A DNA stretch of 60,637 bases from DASXRC01 sp036506495 (GTDB lineage Bacteria > Actinomycetota > Actinomycetes > Mycobacteriales > Micromonosporaceae): assembly GCA_036506495.1 (NCBI GenBank), contig DASXRQ010000061.1, positions 1 through 60,637 of the forward strand. The letters are read 5' to 3'. A program made the position numbers and the translations under genes. A model generated the notes under the pieces. The model saw nothing but the letters and a program-made list of their open reading frames with translations, did no database searches and was not told where the DNA came from. Positions 50,809-59,130 of this stretch are shown here, piece by piece (the first letter of the stretch is position 1; every line of letters begins with the position of its first letter).

Positions 50809-50811
50809 GGT
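50806..50811 (+). promoter_or_regulatory. -10-like hexamer of a leaderless start (ppx)
   Basis: TAGGGT, whose TAG is the stop codon of the GNAT gene, then 7 nt, then GTG at 50819. Confidence 0.45.
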
Positions 50812-50818
50812 TGCCGAT

Positions 50819-51757
50819 GTGAGGGTGGCGGCGATCGACTGCGGCACGAACTCGATCCGGCTGCTCGTGGCCGACGTGCCGCCGGACGGCGGACCGCTGG
50901 TCGACCTCAGCCGGCGGATGGAGATCGTACGGCTGGGTCAGGGCGTGGACCGGACCGGCCGCCTCGCACCGGAGGCGATCGAGCGCACCCGCGTGGCGCT
51001 AGCCGCCTACGCGGCGGAGGCGTCGTCGCTCGGCGCGGAGCGGATGCGCATGGTCGCGACCTCGGCGACCCGCGACGCAGCGAACGCCGACGAATTCCGT
51101 TCGATGGTCACGTCGACGCTCGGGGTGCCGCCCGAAGTGGTCTCCGGCGACGAGGAGGCGCGGCTGTCGTACACCGGAGCGGTGCGCGGGCTGTCGCCGG
51201 ACGCGCGGCCGCCGTACCTCGTCGTCGACATCGGCGGCGGCTCGACCGAGTTCGTCCGCGGCGGGCCGGGTGGTGTCGACGCGGCGATCTCCGTCGACAT
51301 CGGCTGCGTACGCATGACCGAGCGCCACCTGCACACGGACCCGCCGACGGCCTCAGAGATCGCGGCGGCGGAACGGGACGTTCGGTCGGCCGTCGACCGG
51401 GCGCTCGCCGCCGTCTCCGGGCGCGGCGCCGCGACCCTCATCGGGCTGGCCGGTTCGGTCACCACGGTGGCCGCGATCGCGCTCGACCTGCCGGAGTACC
51501 AGGCCGAGCGGATCCACGGGGCTCGTATCTCGTACGACGACGTCGCCAAGGTGACCTGCGATCTGCTCGCGATGTCCGCGGCGGAGCGGCGGGCGCTCCC
51601 GGTCATGCACCCCGGGCGGGCCGACGTGATTGGCGCCGGTGCACTGCTCCTGCGCACCGTCATGGAGCGGGCCGGTGCGTCGTCGGTCGTCGCCAGCGAA
51701 CACGACATCCTCGATGGCATCGCGTACGGTCTCGCCGAGCCGCCGGCCCAACTCTGA
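50819..51757 (+). CDS. ppx: Ppx/GppA phosphatase (exopolyphosphatase family)
   Basis: 312 aa, short Ppx type. ASKHA-fold motifs: AAIDCGTNSIRLLV, VSGDEEARLSYTGAV, and VVDIGGGSTEFV. It would hydrolyse polyphosphate or pppGpp; actinobacterial paralogues of this size often prefer short polyphosphate. The coding sequence ends PAQL-stop, and both AQL and the TGA lie in a palindrome repeat, so the natural C-terminus was probably shaped by that insertion. Starts with GTG. Confidence 0.9.
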   Translation: MRVAAIDCGTNSIRLLVADVPPDGGPLVDLSRRMEIVRLGQGVDRTGRLAPEAIERTRVALAAYAAEASSLGAERMRMVATSATRDAANADEFRSMVTSTLGVPPEVVSGDEEARLSYTGAVRGLSPDARPPYLVVDIGGGSTEFVRGGPGGVDAAISVDIGCVRMTERHLHTDPPTASEIAAAERDVRSAVDRALAAVSGRGAATLIGLAGSVTTVAAIALDLPEYQAERIHGARISYDDVAKVTCDLLAMSAAERRALPVMHPGRADVIGAGALLLRTVMERAGASSVVASEHDILDGIAYGLAEPPAQL

Positions 51758-51769
51758 CGGAGTTGGGCC
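51745..51769. repeat. Short palindrome P4 containing the ppx stop codon
   Basis: GGCCCAACTC and GAGTTGGGCC flank TGACG; inside, the core is CCAACTCTGACGGAGTTGG with one wobble pair. The ppx TGA at 51755-51757 lies within it. Confidence 0.75.
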
Positions 51770-51841
51770 GCCGGGAGGCCGGGCGGCGCCGGTACGCGTG
51801 TCGTGGCTAGTGTGGTATTGACGGTACAGCGCACTACGGAG

Positions 51842-51847
51842 TAGCGT
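51842..51847 (+). promoter_or_regulatory. -10-like hexamer of a leaderless start (PadR gene)
   Basis: TAGCGT, then 7 nt, then GTG at 51855. Confidence 0.4.
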
Positions 51848-51854
51848 CCGGCCG

Positions 51855-52187
51855 GTGGACACCACCCAGTTGCTCAAGGGCGTCCTCGACCTGGCGGTGC
51901 TCGCCGTGCTGCGAGAGGAGGACGGCTATGGGTACGACATCCTCCGGCGGCTGCGCGGCGTGGGCCTCGAGGAGGTCGGCGACGCCTCGGTCTACGGCAC
52001 GCTGCGCCGGTTGTTCCAGGCCGGCTACCTCACGACCTATGTGGTCCCGAGCGAAGAGGGACCGCACCGCAAGTACTACGCACTGAACTCCGCCGGCCGC
52101 GATCAGCTCACCCGGTCGGGCAAGGCGTGGCGCTCGTTCGCGTCCACAATGGACGGCCTGCTCGGCGATCGGGGGGTGGCGGCATGA
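51855..52187 (+). CDS. PadR family transcriptional regulator
   Basis: 110 aa winged-helix repressor. LLKGVLDLAVLAVLREEDGYGYDILRRL and the wing GSVYGTLRRLFQAGYLTTY-type region (here DASVYGTLRRL) define the PadR N-terminal domain; the C-terminal dimer helix is short, as in the PadR-s2 group. The ATGA overlap with the HAAS-domain gene makes the usual PadR/HAAS pair, in which PadR likely controls its own operon. Effector unknown. Confidence 0.9.
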   Translation: MDTTQLLKGVLDLAVLAVLREEDGYGYDILRRLRGVGLEEVGDASVYGTLRRLFQAGYLTTYVVPSEEGPHRKYYALNSAGRDQLTRSGKAWRSFASTMDGLLGDRGVAA

Positions 52188-53170
52188 GTGCCGCGACGGA
52201 TCAGGACGTTGCGCGGTATGTCGAACGGGTCCGCGCCGCGCTCGCCGACCTGCCCGCCGGCCGCCGCGAGGAGCTGCTCGAGGAGCTGCCCGACCACCTC
52301 GCGGAGGTCGCCGCCGAGGGCGAGGGCCCGCTCGAGTCCCGACTCGGCCCACCCGAGGAGTACGCGGCGGAGCTGCGCGCCACCGCCGGCCTGCCCGGCG
52401 CGAGCCCTGGGCGGATGACCGCCGCCGTGGCCGGCCTCCGCGGCCGGCTCCGCACCGTCGACACGAGATTCGGACCCATCCTGGGGTACGCCCACGCGAG
52501 CGAGTTCCTGCGCCTGCTCCGGCCGGCGTGGTGGGTGCTGCGGGGATACGTGGCGGCGATGGTCGTCGTGTCCCTGATCGATGCGACCGGACCGATCGGC
52601 CTGCTGCCACGCCTCGGTGGCAGCATCCTCGCCGCGGTGGTGATTCTCGCCGGCTTCGTGCTGCTCTCGATCTGGCTCGGCCGGCGTGCGGATCGCCTGT
52701 CGCGTTGGCCGCGCCGCGTGTTGCTCGCCGGCAGCGGGCTGCTTGTGCTGTTCGCCGTCGTCGGCTTCGTCAACGCCGATCAGCGGGCGAGGTCCGACCA
52801 TGAGGTCTACCGGGAGGTCTACTACGACCGGTTCTCCAACATCCGGGACGTCTTCCCGTATGACGCGCAGGGCCGCCTGCTGACCAACGTCCGGCTGTTC
52901 GACCAGGACGGTCGGCCGATCGATCTCGGCTGGAAATTCTGCGCCAAGGCGCCGATCGTGGAGAAGCCGTCGGGCGTGCTGGCCTATCCCCGATGCCCGG
53001 AGCATGATCCGTTCCGTCCGCCCGCGGCCATACCCCGGGGCGTCCGCGCCGACGGCCAGCCCAAGTCCAACCCCGAGCCCGAGCCCGTCGTAACGGGGCC
53101 GGCTTTCCCGTCGATGGCGGACGTGGTTGGCTACCGCAGAGTGACACCCTGTGCGATCAGCCAACGATGA
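52184..53170 (+). CDS. HAAS/DUF1700-domain membrane protein
   Basis: 328 aa. Residues ~8-80 form the helical HAAS signalling-type domain (VARYVERVRAALADLPAGRREELLEELPDHL). Three hydrophobic segments follow at ~125-145, ~150-170 and ~190-205, then an external ~120-residue domain rich in Asp and Pro (RFSNIRDVFPYDAQGRL) that I do not recognise. Such proteins are typically partners of PadR regulators with unknown sensing roles. Confidence 0.8.
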   Translation: MSAATDQDVARYVERVRAALADLPAGRREELLEELPDHLAEVAAEGEGPLESRLGPPEEYAAELRATAGLPGASPGRMTAAVAGLRGRLRTVDTRFGPILGYAHASEFLRLLRPAWWVLRGYVAAMVVVSLIDATGPIGLLPRLGGSILAAVVILAGFVLLSIWLGRRADRLSRWPRRVLLAGSGLLVLFAVVGFVNADQRARSDHEVYREVYYDRFSNIRDVFPYDAQGRLLTNVRLFDQDGRPIDLGWKFCAKAPIVEKPSGVLAYPRCPEHDPFRPPAAIPRGVRADGQPKSNPEPEPVVTGPAFPSMADVVGYRRVTPCAISQR

Positions 53171-53192
53171 CTGTCCGACGAGAGGGCCGCCG

Positions 53193-53876
53193 ATGGGCGA
53201 GATGGTGAGCTACCGGAGCAACGGCGGCACGAGCGAGGGCTACCTCGCGACGCCGGAGAGCGGAAGCGGTCCCGGCGTCATCGTGATCCAGGAGTGGTGG
53301 GGCCTGGTCCCGCACATCGTCTCGGTCGCCGACCGCTTCGCGGACGCCGGCTTCGTGGCGCTGGCCCCCGACCTCTACCACGGAGTGCAGGCCACCGAGC
53401 CGGACGAGGCTGGCAAGCTCCTCATGGGCCTGGCGATGGACCAGGCGGCCCGGGACATCGCCGGTGCCGCGGCGAACCTCGCCGAGCGGCCAAAGGTCAC
53501 CGGCAGGGTCGGCTGCGTCGGCTTCTGCGCCGGTGGCAGCCTGGCGATGTGGTCCGCCACCCTGTCCGACGAGATCGTGGCGACCGTCGGCTTCTACCCG
53601 GTCCTGCCGTGGGAGCGGATGAGCCCGAAGTGGTCCAACTACGCCGGCAAGGTCGCGATGATCCACTGTGATGGGGGCGTTCCGAGCGCCGCGCCGGGCA
53701 TTCAGCAGGCGAAGCAGGCCATCGAGGCCGCGGGCGGCGAGTGTGTGACGTACGACTACCCCGACACACATCACGCGTTCTTCAACGATGACCGGCCCGA
53801 GGCCTACGACGCGGACGCGGCCAGGCCGGCCTGGGCCCGGACGGTCGAGCTGTTCCGGACCCGCCTGGCCGGTTGA
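53193..53876 (+). CDS. Dienelactone hydrolase family protein
   Basis: 227 aa alpha/beta hydrolase. The nucleophile is Cys111 in GFCAGGS, followed by the Asp and His of the triad (His in DTHHAFFND). IQEWWGLVPHI near the start has the substrate-Glu/oxyanion block of dienelactone hydrolases. No aromatic-degradation genes are near, so the substrate is open. ATG 53193 follows GAGAGGG. It is the first gene of a long, closely packed run to 59053. Confidence 0.88.
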   Translation: MGEMVSYRSNGGTSEGYLATPESGSGPGVIVIQEWWGLVPHIVSVADRFADAGFVALAPDLYHGVQATEPDEAGKLLMGLAMDQAARDIAGAAANLAERPKVTGRVGCVGFCAGGSLAMWSATLSDEIVATVGFYPVLPWERMSPKWSNYAGKVAMIHCDGGVPSAAPGIQQAKQAIEAAGGECVTYDYPDTHHAFFNDDRPEAYDADAARPAWARTVELFRTRLAG

Positions 53877-53887
53877 CCACCGGGTCG

Positions 53888-54682
53888 ATGGATGAGCGGT
53901 GGCTCCCGGCGCGGGGGCCCGTCGGCGCGCGTACCCCTGAGGAGGTCGCGACCCTCGCGGCGCGAGCCGCCGACCTGGCCGAGCTGGACGCCGCCATAGC
54001 GAGCTGCTTCGCCTGCCCGCGGCTCGTCGCGTGGCGCGAGCGGGTCGCGGTGGAAAAGCGCGCGGCGTTCCGCGACCAGGAGTACTGGGCCCGGCCGGTG
54101 CCCGGGTTCGGCCCGGCCGACGCCCGCATCGCCATCCTCGGGCTGGCCCCGGCGGCCCACGGCGGCAATCGGACCGGCCGCATCTTCACGGGTGACCGGT
54201 CCGGGGACGTGCTGTTCGCGGCCCTCTACCGGGTGGGGCTGGCCAACCAGCCCACCAGCGTGGCGGCCGGGGACGGCCTGGAGCTGAGGCACACGAGGAT
54301 TTTCGCCTCGGTGCGCTGCGCGCCGCCCGACAACAAGCCGGCGCCGGCCGAGCGGGACGCCTGCTCCGGCTGGCTGCACCGCGAGGTCGCGCTGCTCGCG
54401 CCCGGGCTGCGCGTCGTGGTCGCGTTGGGGGCGTTCGCCTGGGCGGCGTGGTGGTCTGCGATGACCGCCGCGTACGGCGTGCCGCCACCCGCTCCGCGGC
54501 CACGGTTCGCGCACGGCGCGCAGTGGTCCGGCCGGGGCGTGCCGCACGTGCTCGGTTGCTACCACGTGAGCCAGCAGAACACCTTTACCGGACGGCTGAC
54601 ACCGGCAATGCTTGACGGGGTGTTGACCCGGGCGAGGCGGCTCGCTGGACTGGGCGAGGCGACCTACACGGGGGCCGGCTGA
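53888..54682 (+). CDS. Uracil-DNA glycosylase, family 5 (UdgB-like)
   Basis: 264 aa. Iron-sulfur cluster cysteines are in SCFACPRL, VRCAPPDNKP and ACSGWLHRE, with GCYHVSQQNTFTG near the end. The active-site block GLAPAAHGGNRTGRIFTGD is of the UDG-B (family 5) type, in which the usual catalytic Asp/Asn is absent, acting on uracil, hypoxanthine or other deaminated bases. A TTG at 53873, overlapping the upstream stop as TTGA, is an alternative start. It complements the family 1 Ung at 22670. Confidence 0.87.
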   Translation: MDERWLPARGPVGARTPEEVATLAARAADLAELDAAIASCFACPRLVAWRERVAVEKRAAFRDQEYWARPVPGFGPADARIAILGLAPAAHGGNRTGRIFTGDRSGDVLFAALYRVGLANQPTSVAAGDGLELRHTRIFASVRCAPPDNKPAPAERDACSGWLHREVALLAPGLRVVVALGAFAWAAWWSAMTAAYGVPPPAPRPRFAHGAQWSGRGVPHVLGCYHVSQQNTFTGRLTPAMLDGVLTRARRLAGLGEATYTGAG

Positions 54683-54683
54683 A

Positions 54684-55388
54684 ATGATCCTTCGCCGATG
54701 GTGGCCGCTCGCGGCGGTCCTGCTGCTGCTCGCCGTCGTAACCCTCGCGACCGCCCGCTCGTCCGCGCAGTTCGGGCAGGTCGCACCGCCGCCGCGCGAC
54801 CAGGCCGCCCGGCCGACCGAGCTCGAGCAGGCACCCACCCCACGGTCCGAACCGAGCGTGACATCCGAGGCGGCCGCGCAGACCGACGTGCGATTGCCGG
54901 GTTGGGTCAGCCCGCTCCTGCGGATCGTGTGCCTGCTCCTCGCCGCGTCCGTGCTGGTCGCGCTGGCCTGGTACGGCGTGCGCGACCGGCTGCGGGCGCG
55001 CGCCGACGAACCGGACGATGGACAGGACGCTCCCCGGCGTACCACCGAGGAGGTGGTCGCCGCGCTAGAGGACGGGCTCGTCGAACTCTCGGACACCGAT
55101 CGCGACCCGCGCCGCGCGGTCATCGCCTGCTGGGTACGCCTGGAACGGGCCGCGGCGGCCGCCGGAACCCCACGGGGTCCCGGCGACGCGCCGGCGGACC
55201 TCGTCGCGCGGCTGTTGCGTGGCCATCGGGTAAGCGCCGAGGTGCTGTCCGGGTTCGCCGACGTCTACCGCGAGGCCCGGTACGCCACGCACACCATCGA
55301 CGAGGCCATGCGTACGCAGGCCCGGTCGGCGCTGACCAGGCTGCGCGCGGAGCTGGCGGCCGGCGCCACGACGAGCGGTGCGTCATGA
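54684..55388 (+). CDS. DUF4129 domain membrane protein
   Basis: 234 aa. TM1 at ~8-25, an external Pro/Ala-rich stretch with no cysteines, TM2 at ~77-97, then a cytoplasmic DUF4129 domain with DRDPRRAVIACWVRLERAAA and YREARYATH. DUF4129 is usually the C-terminal domain of transglutaminase-like membrane proteins next to MoxR/DUF58; here it is separate and no transglutaminase core is in the operon. Overlaps the next gene (ATGA). Confidence 0.85.
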   Translation: MILRRWWPLAAVLLLLAVVTLATARSSAQFGQVAPPPRDQAARPTELEQAPTPRSEPSVTSEAAAQTDVRLPGWVSPLLRIVCLLLAASVLVALAWYGVRDRLRARADEPDDGQDAPRRTTEEVVAALEDGLVELSDTDRDPRRAVIACWVRLERAAAAAGTPRGPGDAPADLVARLLRGHRVSAEVLSGFADVYREARYATHTIDEAMRTQARSALTRLRAELAAGATTSGAS

Positions 55389-56011
55389 GCTCGAGCGTTA
55401 GCATCGACGACCTGCTCCGGTACGAGGAGGAGCCGCCGCGCGGGGAACGCCGCCGGAGCAGCCTCGCCGACTGGACAGTCAAGTCCGCGCTGACCGCCGC
55501 CGCCCTGACCGCGCTGATCGGTCTCGTCATGCGTGTGTACGGCGTGGCGCCACCGTACGTGCTGGTGTTCGCGGGCCTGTTCGCCCTGCTGGGGCTGCGC
55601 CGGGTGCTGGCCGGTATCGCCCAGCCGCCACCACCACGGACCCGGCAGCACCGGGTCTCGGCGGGCACCGAGGACGGCCTGTACGTCTGGGGCATGCAGG
55701 ATGCGCTCCGCGACGCGTCCCGGCGGTGGGAGAACCGGTTCGAGTGGGCCAAGGGCGACGCGGCCAGCTTTGCCCGCACGACGCAGCCGGTGCTCCGGGA
55801 GATCGTCGACGAGCGCCTCCGCCTGCGCTTCGGCGTGGCGGCGGGGGACGACCCCGCCCGCGCGAAGGCGATCCTCGGCGAGGCCCTCTGGTCGTTCCTG
55901 ACGACGACGCCCGCCCGCATGCCCAAGCCGCACGAGCTTGCCCTCATCGTCGGAGAGCTCGAACGGCTCGACGACCCGCGCCACCACCCGTCCGCCCGAG
56001 GAGAACGATGA
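55385..56011 (+). CDS. Membrane protein of the MoxR/DUF58 operon
   Basis: 208 aa. A short acidic head (SIDDLLRYEEEPPRGERRRSS) precedes two closely spaced TM segments (~32-50, ~55-72), then a ~120-residue hydrophilic domain (DALRDASRRWENRFEWAK) without a family I recognise. Overlapping starts and stops (ATGA on both sides) tie it to DUF4129 and MoxR. It may be a scaffold for the ATPase; that is inference from position. Confidence 0.7.
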   Translation: MSSSVSIDDLLRYEEEPPRGERRRSSLADWTVKSALTAAALTALIGLVMRVYGVAPPYVLVFAGLFALLGLRRVLAGIAQPPPPRTRQHRVSAGTEDGLYVWGMQDALRDASRRWENRFEWAKGDAASFARTTQPVLREIVDERLRLRFGVAAGDDPARAKAILGEALWSFLTTTPARMPKPHELALIVGELERLDDPRHHPSARGER

Positions 56012-57135
56012 ACGACGCAGCCGCCACGGCCATGCCCGCGTACGAGGTGGGCCGGCTCGCCCGCGCGGTCCTGGACTCGGTCGGGACCGTGCTCGTGGGG
56101 AAGCGGGACGCGCTGGAGCTGGTCCTGGCCGGCATCCTCGCCGGCGGCCACGTGCTGCTGGAGGACCTGCCCGGCCTCGGCAAAACGCTCACGGCGCGGT
56201 CGTTCGCGCAGGCGCTGGGCCTGGACTTCCGCCGGCTCCAGTTCACGCCGGACCTGTTGCCGGCCGATGTCACCGGCTCGTTCCTGTACGACCAGCGGCG
56301 GGGGGACTTCACGTTCCGGGCCGGGCCGGTCTTCACGAACCTGCTGCTCGCCGACGAGATCAACCGGACGCCACCCAAGACGCAGGCCGCGCTGCTCGAG
56401 GCGATGCAGGAGAAGCAGGTGTCCGTGGAGGGCGTGACGTATCGGCTGGACGCGCCCTTCCACGTGCTCGCCACCGCGAACCCGATCGAGTACGAGGGAA
56501 CCTACCCGCTACCCGAGGCGCAGCTCGACCGGTTCCTGCTGCGGGTGTCGTTCGGCTACCCGACGCACGACGAAGAGTGGACCGTGCTGCGCCGCCGAAT
56601 GGCCCGCCGCCAGGAAGAGGCCACCCTGGAGCCGGTCGTTGACGCGGAGACGCTGCTGGCGATGCAGGCGGCGCTGGAGGACATCACCGTCGAGGACTCC
56701 GTCGGGCGGTACATCGTGAGCCTGACAGCGGCCACCCGCGAGCACGCGTCGGTGCTGGTCGGTGCCTCCCCGCGCGGGTCGCTGGCCTTGCTGCTGCTGT
56801 CCCGCGCCCGCGCCGCGCTGGCGGGCCGGGACTACGTGGTACCCGAGGACGTCAAGGACGTCGCTGCCCCGGCGCTGTCGCACCGGATCACGCTGCGACC
56901 GGAGATGTGGCTGCGCCGGGTCGACCCGTCGTTCGTGGTAGCGGAGGTGCTGGAGTCAACGCCCGCGCCGGCCAGCGGCGCGTTGCCAAGCCACGGGGCC
57001 GGCCAGGGGCCCGGGGCGCCGGTGCCGCGCTCCGAACAACGGCGGCCCACGCAGGTTGATGGCGGACGGCGAACGGGAAACGGTCCCGAGCGCGCCGCTC
57101 GGTACCGCTACACCGCGCCGCCGGCGCGGGGGTGA
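56008..57135 (+). CDS. MoxR family AAA+ ATPase
   Basis: 375 aa. Walker A DLPGLGKT near residue 56, Walker B LLLADEINRTPP, sensor 1 ATANPIEYEGTYPLPEAQLDRF, and ASPRGSLALLLLSRA in the lid domain identify MoxR ATPases, which act as chaperones for activation of co-encoded proteins such as DUF58. The last ~50 residues are Gly/Arg-rich and probably disordered. Start overlaps the previous gene, and its stop overlaps the DUF58 start (GTGA). Confidence 0.93.
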   Translation: MNDAAATAMPAYEVGRLARAVLDSVGTVLVGKRDALELVLAGILAGGHVLLEDLPGLGKTLTARSFAQALGLDFRRLQFTPDLLPADVTGSFLYDQRRGDFTFRAGPVFTNLLLADEINRTPPKTQAALLEAMQEKQVSVEGVTYRLDAPFHVLATANPIEYEGTYPLPEAQLDRFLLRVSFGYPTHDEEWTVLRRRMARRQEEATLEPVVDAETLLAMQAALEDITVEDSVGRYIVSLTAATREHASVLVGASPRGSLALLLLSRARAALAGRDYVVPEDVKDVAAPALSHRITLRPEMWLRRVDPSFVVAEVLESTPAPASGALPSHGAGQGPGAPVPRSEQRRPTQVDGGRRTGNGPERAARYRYTAPPARG

Positions 57136-58478
57136 CCATGCCCGCGGTACCCGTCCAGGAGGCGCCGCCGGCGGAGGCGTCGGCGCAATGGGCGCCGACC
57201 CGAGCCCTGGGCCGCGGCGTGCTGCTCAGCGGCCTGCTCCTGATCGGCGCCGTGGTGCTCGGTCGGGTCGACCTGGTCGTGCTCGCGGTGCCGTTCGCGC
57301 TCGGCACTGCGTACTCCCTGCGCCGTCGCCCCGAGCGCGCTCCGCGCGTGCGGCTCACCGCAGATCAGACGTTCCTCGCCGAGGGTGGCGACGTCTCAGC
57401 CGCGATTGACGTGCGCAACCGGGACACGGTCGCGTACGACGTCGTCGTGGTCCGCACCCTGATCTCGCCATGGCTGAAGATCCGGCACGGCGACCGCCCG
57501 TTCGTGTCGACGATCCCGCGCCGCGGCGCCGCCGACATCGCGCTGCGGGGCACGGCGCTGCGCTGGGGCCGGCACCCGATCGGGCCGGCGGCGGCCCAGG
57601 CCGTCGCGTGCGACGGCCTGCTGCTCGGCCGGCCCACGGTGACCGGCGCCCGGGGCGTACGCGTGTACCCGGTGACCGAGCCGTTCGAGGCCGACGAGGC
57701 CATGCCGCGTGCGGCCGGACTCGTCGGCGGGCACCGGTCGCGCCGGCCCGGCGAGGGCGGCGAGCTCGCGGGCGTCCGCGTCTTCGCGCCCGGCGATCGG
57801 CTGCGGCGGGTGGACTGGCGGGTGACGCTGCGCACCCGGCAACTGCACGTGGTGGCGACCCTCTCGGACCGGGACGCCGAGGTCGTGCTGATGCTGGACG
57901 TGCTGGCCGAGGCGGGCCGGTCCGGCGGAATCACCGGCAGCGCGTCGGTTCTGGACACGACCGTCCGCGCGGCCGCGGCGATCGCGGAGCACTACCTGCA
58001 TCGCGGTGACCGGGTGTCGGTGCTGGAGTACGGCCCGAGTGCCCGCCGGCTGCGCCCGGCCAGCGGCCGCCGGCAGTACCTGACCGTCCTGGAGTGGCTG
58101 CTCGACGTCCGCGCCCTGCCGAGCCCGTACGAGCCGTACGAGCACGTGTTCGGCCGGCACCTGCTCTCCTCGAACGCGCTCGTGGTGGTGCTCACGCCGC
58201 TGATCGACCCACGGTCGCCGCAGATGCTCGCCCGGCTGGCCCGCTCGGGGCGGTTCGTGGTCGCCGTGAACACGTTGCCGGAGACGGCGGCGCCGCCGGT
58301 GCGCAGCGCGTGGTCGCCCGTGGCGTACCGGCTGTGGCGGCTGGAACGGGACAACACGATCGGGCAGCTGCGCGAGCACGGCGTACCCGTCGTCGCCTGG
58401 GCGGGCGCCGGCAGCCTCGATCTCGTGCTGCGCGACGTCGCCCGGATGGCGTCGGCCCCGAAGGCGGCGCTGCGATGA
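57132..58478 (+). CDS. DUF58 (VWA-like) membrane-associated protein
   Basis: 448 aa. Two TM segments in the first ~65 residues, a beta-rich external or middle domain (MDVTLAEGGDVSAAI-like region here FLAEGGDVSAAI), and the DUF58 motif RVFAPGDRLRRVDWRVTLRTRQL near 215, followed by a VWA-like domain (VVLMLDVLAEAG). It is the usual partner of MoxR. GTG 57132 overlaps the MoxR stop; ATG 57138 with GGGGG upstream is an equal alternative two codons later. Confidence 0.9.
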   Translation: MTMPAVPVQEAPPAEASAQWAPTRALGRGVLLSGLLLIGAVVLGRVDLVVLAVPFALGTAYSLRRRPERAPRVRLTADQTFLAEGGDVSAAIDVRNRDTVAYDVVVVRTLISPWLKIRHGDRPFVSTIPRRGAADIALRGTALRWGRHPIGPAAAQAVACDGLLLGRPTVTGARGVRVYPVTEPFEADEAMPRAAGLVGGHRSRRPGEGGELAGVRVFAPGDRLRRVDWRVTLRTRQLHVVATLSDRDAEVVLMLDVLAEAGRSGGITGSASVLDTTVRAAAAIAEHYLHRGDRVSVLEYGPSARRLRPASGRRQYLTVLEWLLDVRALPSPYEPYEHVFGRHLLSSNALVVVLTPLIDPRSPQMLARLARSGRFVVAVNTLPETAAPPVRSAWSPVAYRLWRLERDNTIGQLREHGVPVVAWAGAGSLDLVLRDVARMASAPKAALR

Positions 58479-59053
58479 CCGTTCTGATCGACTTCTCCGA
58501 CGGGGTGCTGGCCCGGCTACGCCGGATCCGAACCGCCGCCCGGCGGGCCACCCTCGTGCCGATGCTCGCCCGCGGCGGGGTGTTCCTGGCCACACTCGCC
58601 GCGCTGGTCACCGCGTACCCCTCCTCGATCGCCCTGGGCCGCGGCCTCGGCCTGCTGGTGGTTGTGGCGGCGTTGCCGACGGTCGCCCCGCGCGGGGCGT
58701 TCGCGTCGCTCGCGGTGGTGGTCGCGGTCGGCGGGTGGTTGCTGGCCACGGTGCTGTACGGCGAGCCGGTCACCTTCTGGCGGCTCGTGGCGCTCGCCGG
58801 GGCGCTCTACCTCGGCCACAGCCTGACAGCGCTCGCGGCGATCGTGCCGTACGACGCGATCGTCGAGCCGGAGGTGTTGGTGCGCTGGCTGTCACGGGCG
58901 GTCCTGATGATGGCGGCGTCGGCGATCGTCGCGGTGCCGCTACTGGTGGGCGCGGCGGTGGTCGGCGGCGGGCCGATCCTGGTCGCGTCGCTGGTCGGGC
59001 TCGGCGTCGCGGTCGGGCTGGCCACGCTCCTCGCCGGGCTGTCGCGCCGCTGA
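58475..59053 (+). CDS. Small integral membrane protein of the MoxR operon
   Basis: 192 aa with about five TM segments from residue 30 to 188 and a short basic head (ARLRRIRTAARRA). No recognised domain. The ATGA overlap with DUF58 makes it the last gene of the operon, in the place where other MoxR operons carry the transglutaminase-like membrane protein; it lacks that enzyme domain. Function unknown. Confidence 0.75.
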   Translation: MTVLIDFSDGVLARLRRIRTAARRATLVPMLARGGVFLATLAALVTAYPSSIALGRGLGLLVVVAALPTVAPRGAFASLAVVVAVGGWLLATVLYGEPVTFWRLVALAGALYLGHSLTALAAIVPYDAIVEPEVLVRWLSRAVLMMAASAIVAVPLLVGAAVVGGGPILVASLVGLGVAVGLATLLAGLSRR

Positions 59054-59130
59054 CTTTGCGCACGGCCCCGGGGCTGATTTGCATCACAGAACGCCTCGGC
59101 GGCGGGCCCTGGACGCGCCAGAGGGGAATC

